Assembly: GCA_905397405.1 (NCBI GenBank)
Contig: CAJPVJ010000598.1
Coordinates: 1-22,459, forward strand
Direction of reading: 5' to 3'
DNA from: Oppiella nova
Taxonomy: Eukaryota; Arthropoda; Arachnida; Sarcoptiformes; Oppiidae
Length of the DNA: 22,459 nucleotides
Within the stretch, counting starts at the first letter, position 1, and every line of letters begins with the position of its first letter. The notes under the pieces were generated by a model. That model was not told where the DNA came from, made no database searches, and saw only the letters and a program-made list of their open reading frames with translations. This document shows, piece by piece, positions 1 to 10,682 of the stretch. Both the position numbers and the translations under genes were made by a program.

Positions 1-963
1 TATATAAATGTGACTTTGTTTGCATAAAATAATCTTAAAAATGATGTCAAAAGTGTTTTTATCATTTTTCCACTATTTTCATCCAGATCTGAGTTCAAAG
101 ACTAGAAACACTAATCATAACTAATCACATTAAATAAACAATTAATTGTGTAAAAATCACTTTTGCATTAATTGAAAGTAGGATTTTTTTAAGTGTATTA
201 GCTTACCAGTCAAATTGTTTAATGTTGAGCTACAGTGATTTAATATACAAGTAGTGTCTCGTTTCTTTCAATTGTGATTAAAAATATATACTTCACTAAA
301 CGCCCCTTAAAATTATTACATATTCACGAATAGACACATCAATTAAATGTCACATTTTATTTGTATCACTTATAAAAACCTATGAATTTTATTCTATGTT
401 TAGTACTGTATTTGATATCATTTCTTAATATATTTCGCATTCACATTTTAATATAAAATTATATATACAGTATTTGATACACCTGTGTTTAGGGTAAGCG
501 TAATAATATTTTTATTTTTAAAACTTTTAAACCGTATTTTACAATACATATAAATTAACGTAATTTAGTATACTTTCAAATATATTAGCGCCAATACATG
601 CATAAAATGAAACCCTCCCTAGCAACTTTGAAATACTACAAATTTATTTAGTAATGAAAATTATTGTAGTGACATTTATTATTAAAATTATTAAATTATT
701 TAATACTCTTTTGTTAATAGACAACTTATAAGTTGTTAAAATAAAATATAAAATTAATACTATAAATTATAATGACTAACGTTACGTGATGACATAGTTA
801 TAATACTTCATCCGTTCTATAATTTCACAATTTATTTGCATTCCTTATTTGTAATTAATATCTCATTAAAAAATTTTAATTAAAATAACAATTAATCAAA
901 TGTTTGCGCAAATACTGATACAAATGAATAAATTTAAATGACATTTAATTTATTTATTAAGCC
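1..963. other. AT-rich non-coding stretch, no gene seen
   Basis: I see no convincing exon, RNA gene or mobile element on either strand. The stretch holds two copies of a 7-mer that recurs through the window (TACTGTA at 404-410 and its complement TACAGTA at 466-472), both followed by TTTGATA. It probably includes the upstream region and 5' UTR of the zinc transporter that starts at 964. Confidence 0.6.
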
Positions 964-2187
964 ATGAGTTTATTAATAACTCGAGTCCTGGCGGCGGTTG
1001 TATTATTCTTATTGACACTTCTGGTGGGAACAGTACCGGTGCTGTGGTATCAGTCATGGGTCCGACGAAAGACACGACAGAAACCAAGAGATCAGACCTC
1101 CGAAGACAAGGACGACATCAAACTTTCCTCTAATTTTTACGTCCAAATAGTGACACAAATAGGCGGAGGAATACTATTCTTCACGGTTTTCGTGCATATG
1201 ATACCTGACGTGAGAAATAACTTCGAGGTATACCTCAGGAGTAATCACTCGATATTCAGTAACGGATCCGACGGACATAATGCCACAAGTATTGAAGATC
1301 TGAGGCTTCCGTATCTGGAAATTGCCATTTGTTTGGGATTTTTTGCCATTTATTTGACGGAAGTAGTGATGCACTCATTGCTGGACAGGAGAAAGACTGG
1401 GTATATATTAGACGACCAAACACTTGTCAATAATAATACCGTTATTAGTAATCGTGTAAAATCTGATACTACTGTCAGCCACGGCTCCTATACCTCCAGT
1501 GTTAAGGAATACGACGAGACGTCGGCTATACTTAATGGAGAGCATACCCGGAGCTCCCGGCGGAACAGTAGTCACAGTATAGGCAGTGATATCGTTATAG
1601 TCATTGAACACAGAAGTGAGTCAACTATACCTTTGAATGATTAGTTATAAATTGTGGATAAATAAAAATATTTGTGATTTGTAGGCACTGAAGACATTCA
1701 GATAAACAAGCAGTTAATCTCACGATTTCTTCACGGATTAGTCATAATCTGTACGTTTTCTGTTCACTCCATATTTGACGGCATATCCATAGCGGCCCGA
1801 CAGCACCCGTCGGAAATATGGACAGTATTTATAGCCATCGCCTCCCATAAGCTGATGATAGCGCTGATTATTGGGGTCGAGTTATACGAAAAGTGCCAAA
1901 ACTTTCTGTTTGTCGTCTTTCATATGACTGTCTTCTCCATTATGTCACCCATCGGTATATTTGTGGTGATAGGGGCCGAGCGGTCGGTCCAGTCGGCCGA
2001 CCACGAGGCCAATCCGGTGGTCATACTGTTGAGTGCCATCGCCTCGGGAACTATACTATACATTGTTTTCTTTGAAATACTCCAAAAGACTAGAGTAGAC
2101 AAACTCAAGCCATTCATGCAATTCATTTCAATGGCCATTGGGTTTGGGCTTATGTTTGGTATAACCACTACTTTGAACGAGGATTAG
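964..2187 (+). CDS. ZIP-family (SLC39A1-3-like) zinc transporter, two exons
   Basis: Joining 964-1615 to 1685-2187 gives 384 residues; the 69-nt intron has donor GTGAGT and acceptor TTTGTAG and splits a serine codon. The protein should import zinc or similar divalent metals into the cytosol across the plasma or an organelle membrane. Eight hydrophobic segments are visible, three in exon 1 and five in exon 2. A long hydrophilic, Ser- and Asn-rich loop (about 140-225) lies between segments 3 and 4, as in the family. Segment 4 carries HSIFDG (245-250), the family metal-site motif with Asp in place of the usual Glu, and segment 5 carries His-Lys (272-273). Segments 6 and 7 hold the family-like SPIGI and GTILYIVFFEIL. 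The start is the first ATG of the open frame and gives a hydrophobic N-terminus. Without the splice, exon 1 would run into a stop soon after the donor and lose the metal-binding half. AATAAA at 2378-2383 is a possible polyadenylation signal. Confidence 0.9.
1616..1684 (+). other. Intron of the ZIP transporter gene
   Basis: The donor GTGAGT follows AGAA, and the acceptor is TTGTAG. Splicing joins phase 1 to phase 2 and restores the frame into a segment with the ZIP motif HSIFDG, so the intron is well supported by protein homology. Confidence 0.85.
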
Positions 2188-2429
2188 GTGTTAGACCATG
2201 AAATCATTGTGTCATTTCTTATCATAACATTTGACTAATTGTTTATTGATTGGCAATCAATGATTGCATTCAACACATTATTTTTATGATTGTATTTATT
2301 TATCATTAATGTATTACGAGATCTTTTACTGGATTTATCTCTAATTGTATATAAAATTTTAATAACTATTTATTACGAATAAAATTAAGACAACTTTATA
2401 TTAATATAATGTGTGAATAAATTCTTAAG

Positions 2430-3294
2430 TTATGTTAACTTATTAATGGCATCAATCAGATTTAATTGAATAGATTTGAAACGTGGTGTTGAATTAGATT
2501 TAGGTATCTTTTGAAAGTCACAGCTGTCTGTCCTCTTATCGGCGATTGAGTCCAAGTAGTCTAACACCGGATCCATTACTTGTTTGATATGATCTGCAAC
2601 ACGTTTTTGTACACCACTTGACTGAGGATACTTAGGTATGGTCTCAACTATCCATAGCCTCACATAACTTAATGAGTAGTTTAAGTCAAAAACTTAACTA
2701 GTAATTTAATAGATTAGATAAAAATTTTAATTTAAAATACCAAATAATTTGTGATAATGTGATGCGAGTGCCGGGACGGGAGGCCTCTATGAATGCCGTC
2801 TCTAGAAATCGTCGATAATCTTTGGCTTCAAAGCGCTTTTGATTCAAAATCTGTGCCTGTTTATCGCCGGTGCGAACCATTGGGGCCTTGGCTTTGATAC
2901 ACTCAGACTCAGGTATGAGTGGCGATGAGAACAATACCTGTGCCGCTTTGGATACCTGTTTCTTACCAGGGTACTCTTTTTCTACCGCTTTAACCAAGTC
3001 GTCCTTCAAATCACTAAAATTTTAATTAAAACTTGAAAATTTATTAGTTATAACTGTCTATGATATTTACTTTAAGTTTATATCGCATGCTTTATTAATC
3101 TTAGTGATGGACGGGTAGCTGAATCTGGGGTCACCGTAATTGAACAGAAAGGCCAATTGATGGTTTCCTCCACATCTGCCATCAACTCCTTTGAAACTAT
3201 CGTTAATTAATAATTAATAAGCAAAGATTAAACTGTCTTTTTGTAACATACATGTGAGTAAAATAAAATAAGAAATAAAACATCGAGTAAACAT
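2430..3294 (-). CDS. Predicted secreted protein of unknown family, four exons
   Basis: Four exons join in frame on the minus strand (3294-3248, 3196-3071, 3013-2741, 2658-2430), giving about 224 residues. The introns after exons 2 and 3 have GT/AG ends and matching phases. The first intron is less certain: donor GTTACA keeps the frame from 3248, while a stronger GTATGT at 3251 would need a different acceptor 13 nt further in. The N-terminus MFTRCFISYFILLTCIF looks like a signal peptide. The mature part begins near RCGGN and has four cysteines (in RCGG, KACD, ESEC and DSC), enough for two disulfides. It is otherwise charged and probably helical. I do not recognise the family and assign no function. 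It is convergent with the zinc transporter, 242 nt between stop codons, and lies 282 nt downstream of the aminotransferase stop. Confidence 0.6.
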
Positions 3295-3576
3295 TGCTTT
3301 CAAATTAAAATACTATTAGATAGTTAATTAATTAAAGACATTCAATATTTACTGTATATTAGGATAGTGTTTATAAAAGTGATTTGAGTTAATTAAGTTT
3401 TTATAGAAAGTATGTCATGCATTATATCAAAATAATTATTACTACTGTAGTACTAATATACAAAAAAACAGAATAAAAATTTATTACAAAATTCATTTTA
3501 TTATTTATAAATTCAAATTGCAATTTATCTATGAATGACATGATGTGATAAACAAATTAATAAATGAATTATTTGT

Positions 3577-4979
3577 TCACAATTTTGCAGATCTTTCTCT
3601 CTGTTCACTAATGGCTTCACTTAAGGCACGACACAAAACACCAACACTTTTATCATTAGCGTTGACACCGAGAAAACCGATTCTCCATATCTTTCCGGCT
3701 GTCGGTCCCAAACCCCCAGCGATTGTGATGTTATAAAAATCCGACAAATGTTTAACGACTTCGTTGCCATCAATANCGACACAAAACACCAACACTTTTA
3801 TCATTAGCGTTGACACCGAGAAAACCGATTCTCCATATCTTTCCGGCTGTCGGTCCCAAACCCCCAGCGATTGTGATGTTATAAAAATCCGACAAATGTT
3901 TAACGACTTCGTTGCCATCAATATCATTGGGAACGACAACCGCCAAAATGGTTGGCAGTCTGTACTCCGGCTTCTCCACCAAAAACTTTAGCCCCAGAGA
4001 TGTGATGTGTTTTTGCACAAACAGACTGCACTTGCCGTGCCTTTCGATGGTGTTGTATAGGCCGTCCTCCGCCACTATAGCCAGCGCTTCCCTCAGCCCA
4101 TACATGAGGGGAATGGCGGGCGTGTAGTGATAGATGAACTGATGGTTATTATCGTCGTCCAGACCCCACGCTTTGGCCAACCAATTGATGTCCATATAAT
4201 AGGAGTCGACATCGGTTTTGCGGTTTTTTATACGTCTGACGGCACCACTGCTTAGACTGATGAGTGAGACCCCGGGCGGACCCGACAGTGCCTTCTGTGC
4301 CCCGCAGTATATGCAGTCAATCTCCAGTCGATCCGTATTAATGGGTGCACTGCAGAGGGACACCACCGCATCCACCAGAAGTAGACACCCATTCCGGTGA
4401 CATATATTTCCGATATTGTCCAATGGTTGCAGAGTCCCTACACTCGAGTCCCCGTGACATACATACAGGAGCTGTGGTTTGTGTTGTATTACGGCCTCTG
4501 AAATAATAGTATAGTTTACGTGAAGTTTTCAATTTCTAATGATATGTCCGGTAAAACAAACCCTCGATTTGCTTCAAATCAAACACATCTCCCAAACGAT
4601 TGATTTTCAGTTCAATCACTTTATAGCCACGTTTACGGCCCATGAGTGCCACCCGTTCCCCCCATAGGCCGTGCACTAACACTAAAAACGTATCGCCCCT
4701 TTCAAGGAGATTACAAATGCCTGTTTCCATAGCACAGGTACCCGACCCGGTAATGGCCAACGAGTATTGGTTGCGAGTTTGAAATACGTAGCGAATGCCA
4801 GCCGACACGTCCCGGAGCACCTGTAGTTAAAATTAATATAATATTAAATCTATAATGTTGTAACTTCTTAATATTATTTATGAACAAACCTTAAAAAACT
4901 GCGGATCCATATGATTAACAACCGGTAGACCAGTAGCCGCCCTAACCCTAGCGCTAACATTGGTGGGCCCGGGAGTCAT
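3577..4979 (-). CDS. AGXT: Serine-pyruvate / alanine-glyoxylate aminotransferase, three exons, disrupted by an assembly duplication
   Basis: The exons are 4979-4890, 4820-4562 and 4497-3577. The enzyme is a PLP-dependent class V aminotransferase that converts glyoxylate plus alanine to glycine plus pyruvate (serine-pyruvate activity in some relatives). Visible family features are TPGPTN at the start, TGSGTCAMET, HGDSS, the PLP-contacting Asp in LLLVDAV (about 159), the Schiff-base lysine in CGAQKALSGPPG (about 185) and the C-terminal GGLGPTAGKIWRIG. The last three residues, AKL, form a peroxisomal targeting signal type 1. In the sequence as given, 3629-3775 is repeated at 3777-3923 with one N between, which shifts the frame and creates a premature stop. 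Counting one copy gives 373 residues, close to the family's roughly 390. The N-terminus is about 20 residues short; an in-frame TAA lies 12 nt upstream of the chosen ATG, so no further upstream exon is evident. Confidence 0.88.
3629..3923. repeat. 147-bp perfect direct repeat flanking a single N (likely assembly artefact)
   Basis: Positions 3629-3775 and 3777-3923 are identical as far as I can read, separated only by the N at 3776. Both lie inside the last aminotransferase exon. Collapsing one copy plus the N (148 nt) restores an uninterrupted, family-like reading frame. An unmerged overlap between two contigs explains this better than a real duplication. Confidence 0.9.
3776..3776. other. 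Single-base gap (N)
   Basis: One ambiguous base sits exactly between two identical 147-bp blocks. It marks a contig join. Confidence 0.95.
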
Positions 4980-5877
4980 GTCAACAGCAAGTTACTAAAG
5001 GTCACCAAATGAGTTGAGTTGGCCTCCGAATTATAGGAGGAACGAGTGTAAGTTCAGAACGCTATATATTAAAAGTGAGTAAAATACTTTAATTTTGATT
5101 AATATCACATAAAATACTACAATAATGTCAAACACCAAATACTTTGACGAGTTTTGATTAAACTACTGATTAGTTTAGGCTTTTATATACAGTTTAGTTA
5201 AATGAGAAAACGTGTAAACAATCTGATTATAGGCGAAAGTCTGGTTCACTTAATCTGTTGTTTATTATCGAGGACTTAGACCCAGAATTTTTGCACTAAA
5301 ATGTATTTTACAAAATGGGTCCACTTGCCCTAGGACCTAGGTTGTCTTAAATGATTGCATACTTTAAAACTATTATTGTGATTTTGAAGGTATTTTATAA
5401 AATATATCGCCATTCATATAATGAGTACAAAACAACTGTAATTTATTGAGTATTTACAATTGCTTAAATAAATACTATAGAAAACTCTATTTTAATTAGT
5501 ACTAAATATACTAAATATAAGTGTAAAATTTGTTTTTGTTATAATTTTCAATGAAAATCTGAAACATTGATACTGAACGGGTATGATACTAGATAACAAA
5601 CTAATAAACAAATTACAATAATTTTATAACCAGGCAATAAACTACAATTAAGCCAAATTTGTATAACTGATTTAATTGTTGGCAACAATTTCCAACGTCT
5701 AAAAAGGTATGAGTCTCACAAAGACCCTGTTTTTCCATTATAAGTAATAACTACAACTCAAAGTTTAGTTTATAAATTGATAATTATTGATTGAAAATAG
5801 GTTTGTGATATGTTTATGAAATATACAATATTTTATTTTTATTTTCAATTTGATTCAACAATTAGTTGTTACAGTAT
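4980..5877. other. AT-rich intergenic stretch, no gene seen
   Basis: This lies between the 5' end of the aminotransferase gene and the 3' end of cathepsin C copy 1. I find no exon with family similarity and no RNA gene. The right end (near 5830-5877) probably includes the copy 1 3' UTR, since AATAAA-like runs occur there on the minus strand. Confidence 0.6.
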
Positions 5878-7724
5878 TTAATTGGGAATAGGAATGGCCT
5901 CAACGGCGATGCTCTCTATTCCTTGCGTATTTTTCCCTCTTGCTATTTTGAAATAACCATGGTCACCCCAGGAGGCGCCCCATGAGTTCTTAACGATCCA
6001 ATACTTCTCATTAGTCTTGGAGTCAACGCCGTAACCGACAATCAGTACTGAATGGTTGACCTCAACGAAGGGGTTGTACTCTCCGTTGTCGTGTTTGACA
6101 GGAGTCGGGCTATAAATGCCGGACCCGTACGACACAAAGTCGTCAAACATGCCGTACTGGAAGGACACGGCGAGGGGTCCGTCTCTGACTAGTGATATCC
6201 GCATCAACTCCTCATTACAGCCCCCGTAATACCCGCCCACATAGTTATAGTAAGCGGTGTAATACCGTTCCGCTCCCTGTTTGGTCCCACATTTGGAGTC
6301 CACTCCCTTATAGGGGTTATTGGCTTCAAGAGTAAGACCGAAATCTTGTCCGTATTTGCCCTAAAAGTGAACATAATTTTTAATAACTTTTATATAAATA
6401 ATATTAAGTGAGACACACGTACAGCGGTCAGGTATGGGAAACCTCCGGCACAGCCCTGATTATAGGCCGAACAGCTGACCACATCTTGTTCCGAGAGATC
6501 AACTGTTTGTTTATTATTGGTCACCACTTTTAGCCGCCCCTGAAATTTTAAATAAATAAATATATAATAAATAAATAAATAAAAGAATGTAGACATTATG
6601 TGAAAAGAACTGTATCAAATAAAATGTTTTAGTCACACAAAAATGCAAATAGAAAATTGATTATCAAAACATGAAAACACATGATGAATATAATTGGGAT
6701 GTTAGATATCATAATTTACTATGAGAATTTAATATGAAATATCAATTTACCTCGATCATACCCAACGACCCGAACGCATAGCAACTGCCACAACCACCTC
6801 AATATATCAATAAAATATATTTAAGGTCTTTTAATGTTAACTACCAGTCCATACATACCCTGGTCTCTAACGGGTGTCACATAACTAACTCCACTAACAT
6901 TTCTCCAATCATACGATTCCGGCAATTCATCGGCCAGTCGTCGCACTTCTTCGGTTACCGGTGCCGGCGATGGATAACTAGATTTATCACAAGTTTTATA
7001 ATTAGCATTGAGTTTAAAAGTATAATTAAAAGGTTTTGCCTAAATATCCTAGAATTAGGTCCTCCGTGCATGTTATGCATATACTTCAGTGACTTTCCCT
7101 CAAACTGCGGGTAATGTTTGGCAGTCCATGAGCTCTGGATTGAGTTAATTTTGGCGATTGTGTCGGGATTTTGTCTAAACACACCATTACTGAGCGCTTC
7201 GGTATCGACGAGATAATGTACTTTCTCTGTGTGTTGTCCGGTGACCCTCTTTCCCTGATAACAGGCCCAGTTGTGGCCCAACACGTCGTGCGACCAACCA
7301 TTTGTGGTTTGGTTGCAAATGTTGATCACTTTTGTGCCCTCTTTCTTATAGTCTGAGAAAGCGTAGTATTTGCGATTATGGACAGTCACTTCAAAACCCT
7401 GATTATAGATTAGGGTCCATGTGCCTGGTGATCAAGGCAATTTAATATTTACATTTTTACATATAATTTTAGTTTAGTATACAAACCATTGTGTCCAAAC
7501 TCGTCGACGGCAATGTTAGGGTACTGGAGCTCAATCTTAATTGTATTGACCAATTTCTGAGTGCCATCGCACACCTCAGTCCTTTCAGCAGACCTGGATG
7601 ACTCTGAGAACTCCCAAACCCCTTTGATCTCCTCGTACGTACAGTTAACGGGTGTGTCGGCCCTTAACTGTTGGACACAAACCGCTAGTAATAAGACACA
7701 CAGACTATGAGTTATTTTCAACAT
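5878..7724 (-). CDS. Cathepsin C / dipeptidyl peptidase 1, copy 1, six exons
   Basis: The exons are 7724-7487, 7424-7040, 6977-6859, 6797-6751, 6539-6423 and 6360-5878, giving 462 residues. It is a papain-family (C1A) lysosomal cysteine protease whose exclusion domain limits it to removing N-terminal dipeptides. A signal peptide (1-22) ends just before DTPVNCTY, which matches the mature exclusion-domain start of mammalian cathepsin C. Family landmarks are [13 protein letters not shown], the propeptide-to-heavy-chain LPESYDWRN, the catalytic Cys in GGCGSCYAF (253), His in VNHSV (405) and Asn in VKNSWG (427). Oddities: intron 2 has a GC donor rather than GT; an intron after GMIE (6540-6750) is shared only with copy 3; the cysteine in the usual NECNIES is missing (NTQGIES); and the NNPY segment lacks the cysteine seen in copy 3. 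The frame is intact, so I call it functional. Confidence 0.93.
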
Positions 7725-8415
7725 TTTGTTATAATCTCTATTAATAATAAATTATGCTTTTATATATAAATTAGTTAAATCTATTGATAACTCTGTTGGA
7801 GAGTTAGACTTAAGACAATCCCATTATGTTATCAAAAATAGGTTTCAAGAAAATTGTCACAATTCTGCAATAAAAATCGATATTTAGTTTAATTGCTTTA
7901 CAAATAATAAATATAAGAGTCAAACTTTAGTTTATTGGATAACAGATATTATTATCTGATTACAAGTGAAGTGAACATATCTTTGTTCTTTAAATCTAAT
8001 CCAATGTCATATCTAATTGTCATTGAATTCACAATTTTTCTTAGAATCCATTCACTGTATTGTTTGTTTGTCTGAACTTATTTCGATACATCTGTTATGT
8101 ACTCATAAATTAAAACAAAAACATATCAATTTTAAGATTCTCATAAAATTAAAATACTTTTCTAATAATTACCAAAACTGTTATCATGCTTCAAACACTT
8201 AATGCACTCAAGGAACTTTATAAAATTATGGGATCATCAAATGACAATGATTTTAGATGTCAGACAATATCAGGGACACCTAATACTGTACTTTTTTGTT
8301 TTAAGTATTGTACTTTTAAAGCTTGAACAATTCTTATATTATATTTTAAAATAATTAAATCAAACAATCACTAGAACTGATTCACAAATATATTTTATTT
8401 ATAACATAAATCAGA
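7725..8415. other. Intergenic stretch between cathepsin C copies 1 and 2
   Basis: It holds the copy 1 promoter side (TATA-like element near 7760) and the copy 2 3' flank. The open frame near 8017-8202 has no signal peptide logic or family likeness, and I treat it as chance. TACTGTA occurs at 8284-8290. Confidence 0.55.
7757..7766 (-). promoter_or_regulatory. TATA-box-like element of cathepsin C copy 1
   Basis: TATATAAAAG on the minus strand ends 33 nt before the ATG. Similar elements sit 41-55 nt before the ATG of the other three copies, which supports a shared core promoter. No transcription start is proven. Confidence 0.45.
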
Positions 8416-10063
8416 TTAAATATTATGATTAGGGATAGGGATGGCCTCGACGGCGATGCTTTCAATATTGCACTCATTGTTTCCACGACTGATCTGAAAG
8501 TATCCCTTTTGTCCCCAATTGCCGCCCCAACTGTTTTTGACGATCCAGTACTTCTCACCCGACTTAGCGTCGGTGCCGTAGCCCACGATCACCACCACGT
8601 GATTAGTGATCGCAAACGGATTGAATTGAGCGTTACTTTTGGTGTGTCTATAGACTCCGGTTTTGTAGGCAAAGAGGTCGTCGTAGGCCTCAAATGAGAC
8701 GGCGAGGGGTCCGTTGTTGACCAGAGCCAATCTCATCAGCTCCTCATTGCAGGCCCCGTAAAAACCACCCACGTAATAGTAGTGAGCCGTATAGTAACGC
8801 TCAGCATTGGCTTTAGTAGTACAGGGGTCGTTACGTCCCGTGTACGGAAAGTTAGCCTCAGGTGTCAAACCATAGTCCTGTCCATATCTGCCCTATAGTT
8901 ATATATTATTTTTTTAATTAAATTATTTTTTGGTACTGAAAATAATATATTGCTTACGGCAATGAGGTACGGGAAACCTCCGTCACATTTCTGGGAATAG
9001 GCCGAACAGCTGACCACATCTTGGGTCGAGAGCACCACCTTCTCGGTGTTGTTGGTCAGCACTCGTAGCCTCCCCTCTATCATACCCAGCGCTCCGAAAG
9101 CATAGCAACTGCCACAACCGCCTATCAATTAAGTATAGATTATGGACATACAGTACTGTATTTAATTTATATAACAAGTATTATATATTTTTTAAAATAA
9201 AATTTACCTTGATCTCTAACATCTGAGACAAAGCTGACTCCATTTACATCTCTCCAGTCAAAGTGTTCGGGTAATTGTGCTGCCAATCGGCGAACTTCTG
9301 GGGTAACGGGTGCTGGAGATGGGGGACTGGATGTATTGAATTTATATTTTTTTATTAAACACCACTTAATATATTCATAAGACTAGGACTCACCTCAAAA
9401 TTCTAGATTTGGGGCCGCCTTTCATCAAATACATATCGTTGACTGACTTTCCCTCAAACTGTGGGTAATATATAGCGGTCCATGAGTTTTGAATTGAGTT
9501 AATCTTTTTAATCTCTTCATGACTTTGAGTGAACACGCCGTTCATCTGCGGTCTCTCATCGATGTATGTCTTGGGCTCGTGACCACCAGTAGTCCGTTCC
9601 CCTGTATAACAGGCCCAGTTGTGGCCCAACACGTCGTGAGACCAGCCGGGACTCGTGCGGTGACAAAAACTGGTCACTTTAGAGCCCTCCTGTTTGTAGT
9701 CTGAAAATGCGAAATACTTTCTGTTGTTTACGATCACTTCGAAACCCTGGTTATAGATCAGAGTCCACGTGCCTGTTAGGGGTTGATAAATATATTGACA
9801 ACTATTTTAGTATAGTTTCATATCTGTTGGGCACCTTTATTGCCAAACTGGTCGACCGCGGTGTTAGGATATTGCAACTCAATCTTCACTTTATTCACCA
9901 ATTTCTGTGTTCCGTCGCATTTCTCGGTCCTCTCGGCCGACCTCTCGGACTCCGAGAACACCCAAACCCCTCGTATGTCTTCGTACGTACAGTTGGCCGG
10001 TGTGTCGGCCCTCACGCCCACCACCAATACTAATACACACAAACAATAGACTATTTTCAACAT
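8416..10063 (-). CDS. Cathepsin C / dipeptidyl peptidase 1, copy 2, five exons
   Basis: The exons are 10063-9835, 9772-9394, 9326-9208, 9121-8958 and 8892-8416, giving 455 residues. All junctions are GT-AG and in the same phases as the other copies. A signal peptide (about 1-19) is followed by [13 protein letters not shown], the exclusion-domain start. The catalytic residues are Cys 248 in GGCGSCYAF, His 395 in ITNHVVV and Asn 417 in VKNSWG. The heavy-to-light-chain processing region [10 protein letters not shown] resembles the mammalian site. Exon 4 is continuous, lacking the GMIE intron of copies 1 and 3. The segment EANFPYTG and the matching NAERYY have lost the cysteine pair that copy 3 keeps. 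The C-terminus is extended by three residues (HNI) relative to copy 1. Confidence 0.94.
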
Positions 10064-10682
10064 TATCTACTAGTTTTTTATATGAATTAAATAACTATTG
10101 AACTTTTTAATTTATATACTGTACTGTATTTTGGTAATAGTTGCGATAGCAGTTATAAGTGTATTAATAATGTTAAGTACTGATTATAATATTAATGATA
10201 TAAATGATATGATAATAATTATAAAGCTTATTTTGTTAATAATTTCAGACAAACCGTGAAATAATTTTTTATAACACAATGTAATTGAAATCCTAACTCA
10301 GACCTCAGAGTATCCAACACCTGATTTAAAATAAATGGTGAAATGAATCTGTGTTTATTAAATCTATTTATTAAAGATTATTGAGAATTTATTGAAATTA
10401 TTACAATAAAATATATGCATAACAAATTGATATTGGTCATATAAAATGGTAATTCTTAAAAATAATAATCAAATCATTACACTACAGAATATTTTCCTTA
10501 ATCGATAGGATTACTTCAAAGTTAATAATTTATGCACTTATTTAGTTAATAATTAAAGTACATCATGCACATTTTCAAATTGCTAATAAGATTCTACTAC
10601 AATTCAAGTATTATAAAAATGATTTTAAGAATTAAACAAATGTATTAAAAATAATAATATGTTTTCTAATATTCAATATCTC
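10064..10682. other. Intergenic stretch between cathepsin C copies 2 and 3
   Basis: It is very AT-rich, with no gene seen. A TATATAAATT element (10109-10118, minus strand) lies 46-55 nt upstream of the copy 2 ATG. It overlaps a doubled TACTGTACTGTA motif at 10117-10128. Confidence 0.55.
10109..10118 (-). promoter_or_regulatory. TATA-box-like element of cathepsin C copy 2
   Basis: TATATAAATT lies 46-55 nt before the copy 2 ATG, a spacing similar to the other copies. It abuts TACTGTACTGTA. This is inferred from sequence and position only. Confidence 0.4.

Noticed and set aside
1174-2168. Minus-strand frames across the ZIP transporter
   Set aside because: They overlap an exon pair with clear transporter motifs on the plus strand and have no motif of their own.
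3545-4400. Plus-strand open frames across the aminotransferase
   Set aside because: They are antisense shadows of the aminotransferase exons.
3577-4423. Aminotransferase as a genuine pseudogene
   Set aside because: The only defect coincides with an N flanked by identical 147-bp blocks; one copy alone gives a complete frame ending in a peroxisomal signal.
8017-8202. Small protein-coding gene on the plus strand
   Set aside because: A 61-residue frame in AT-rich DNA between two cathepsin C genes, with no family likeness or supporting signals.
8425-9704. Plus-strand open frames across the cathepsin C exons (for example 8425-8697, 9519-9704, 9707-10033)
   Set aside because: They are antisense shadows of well-supported minus-strand exons and resemble no protein family.
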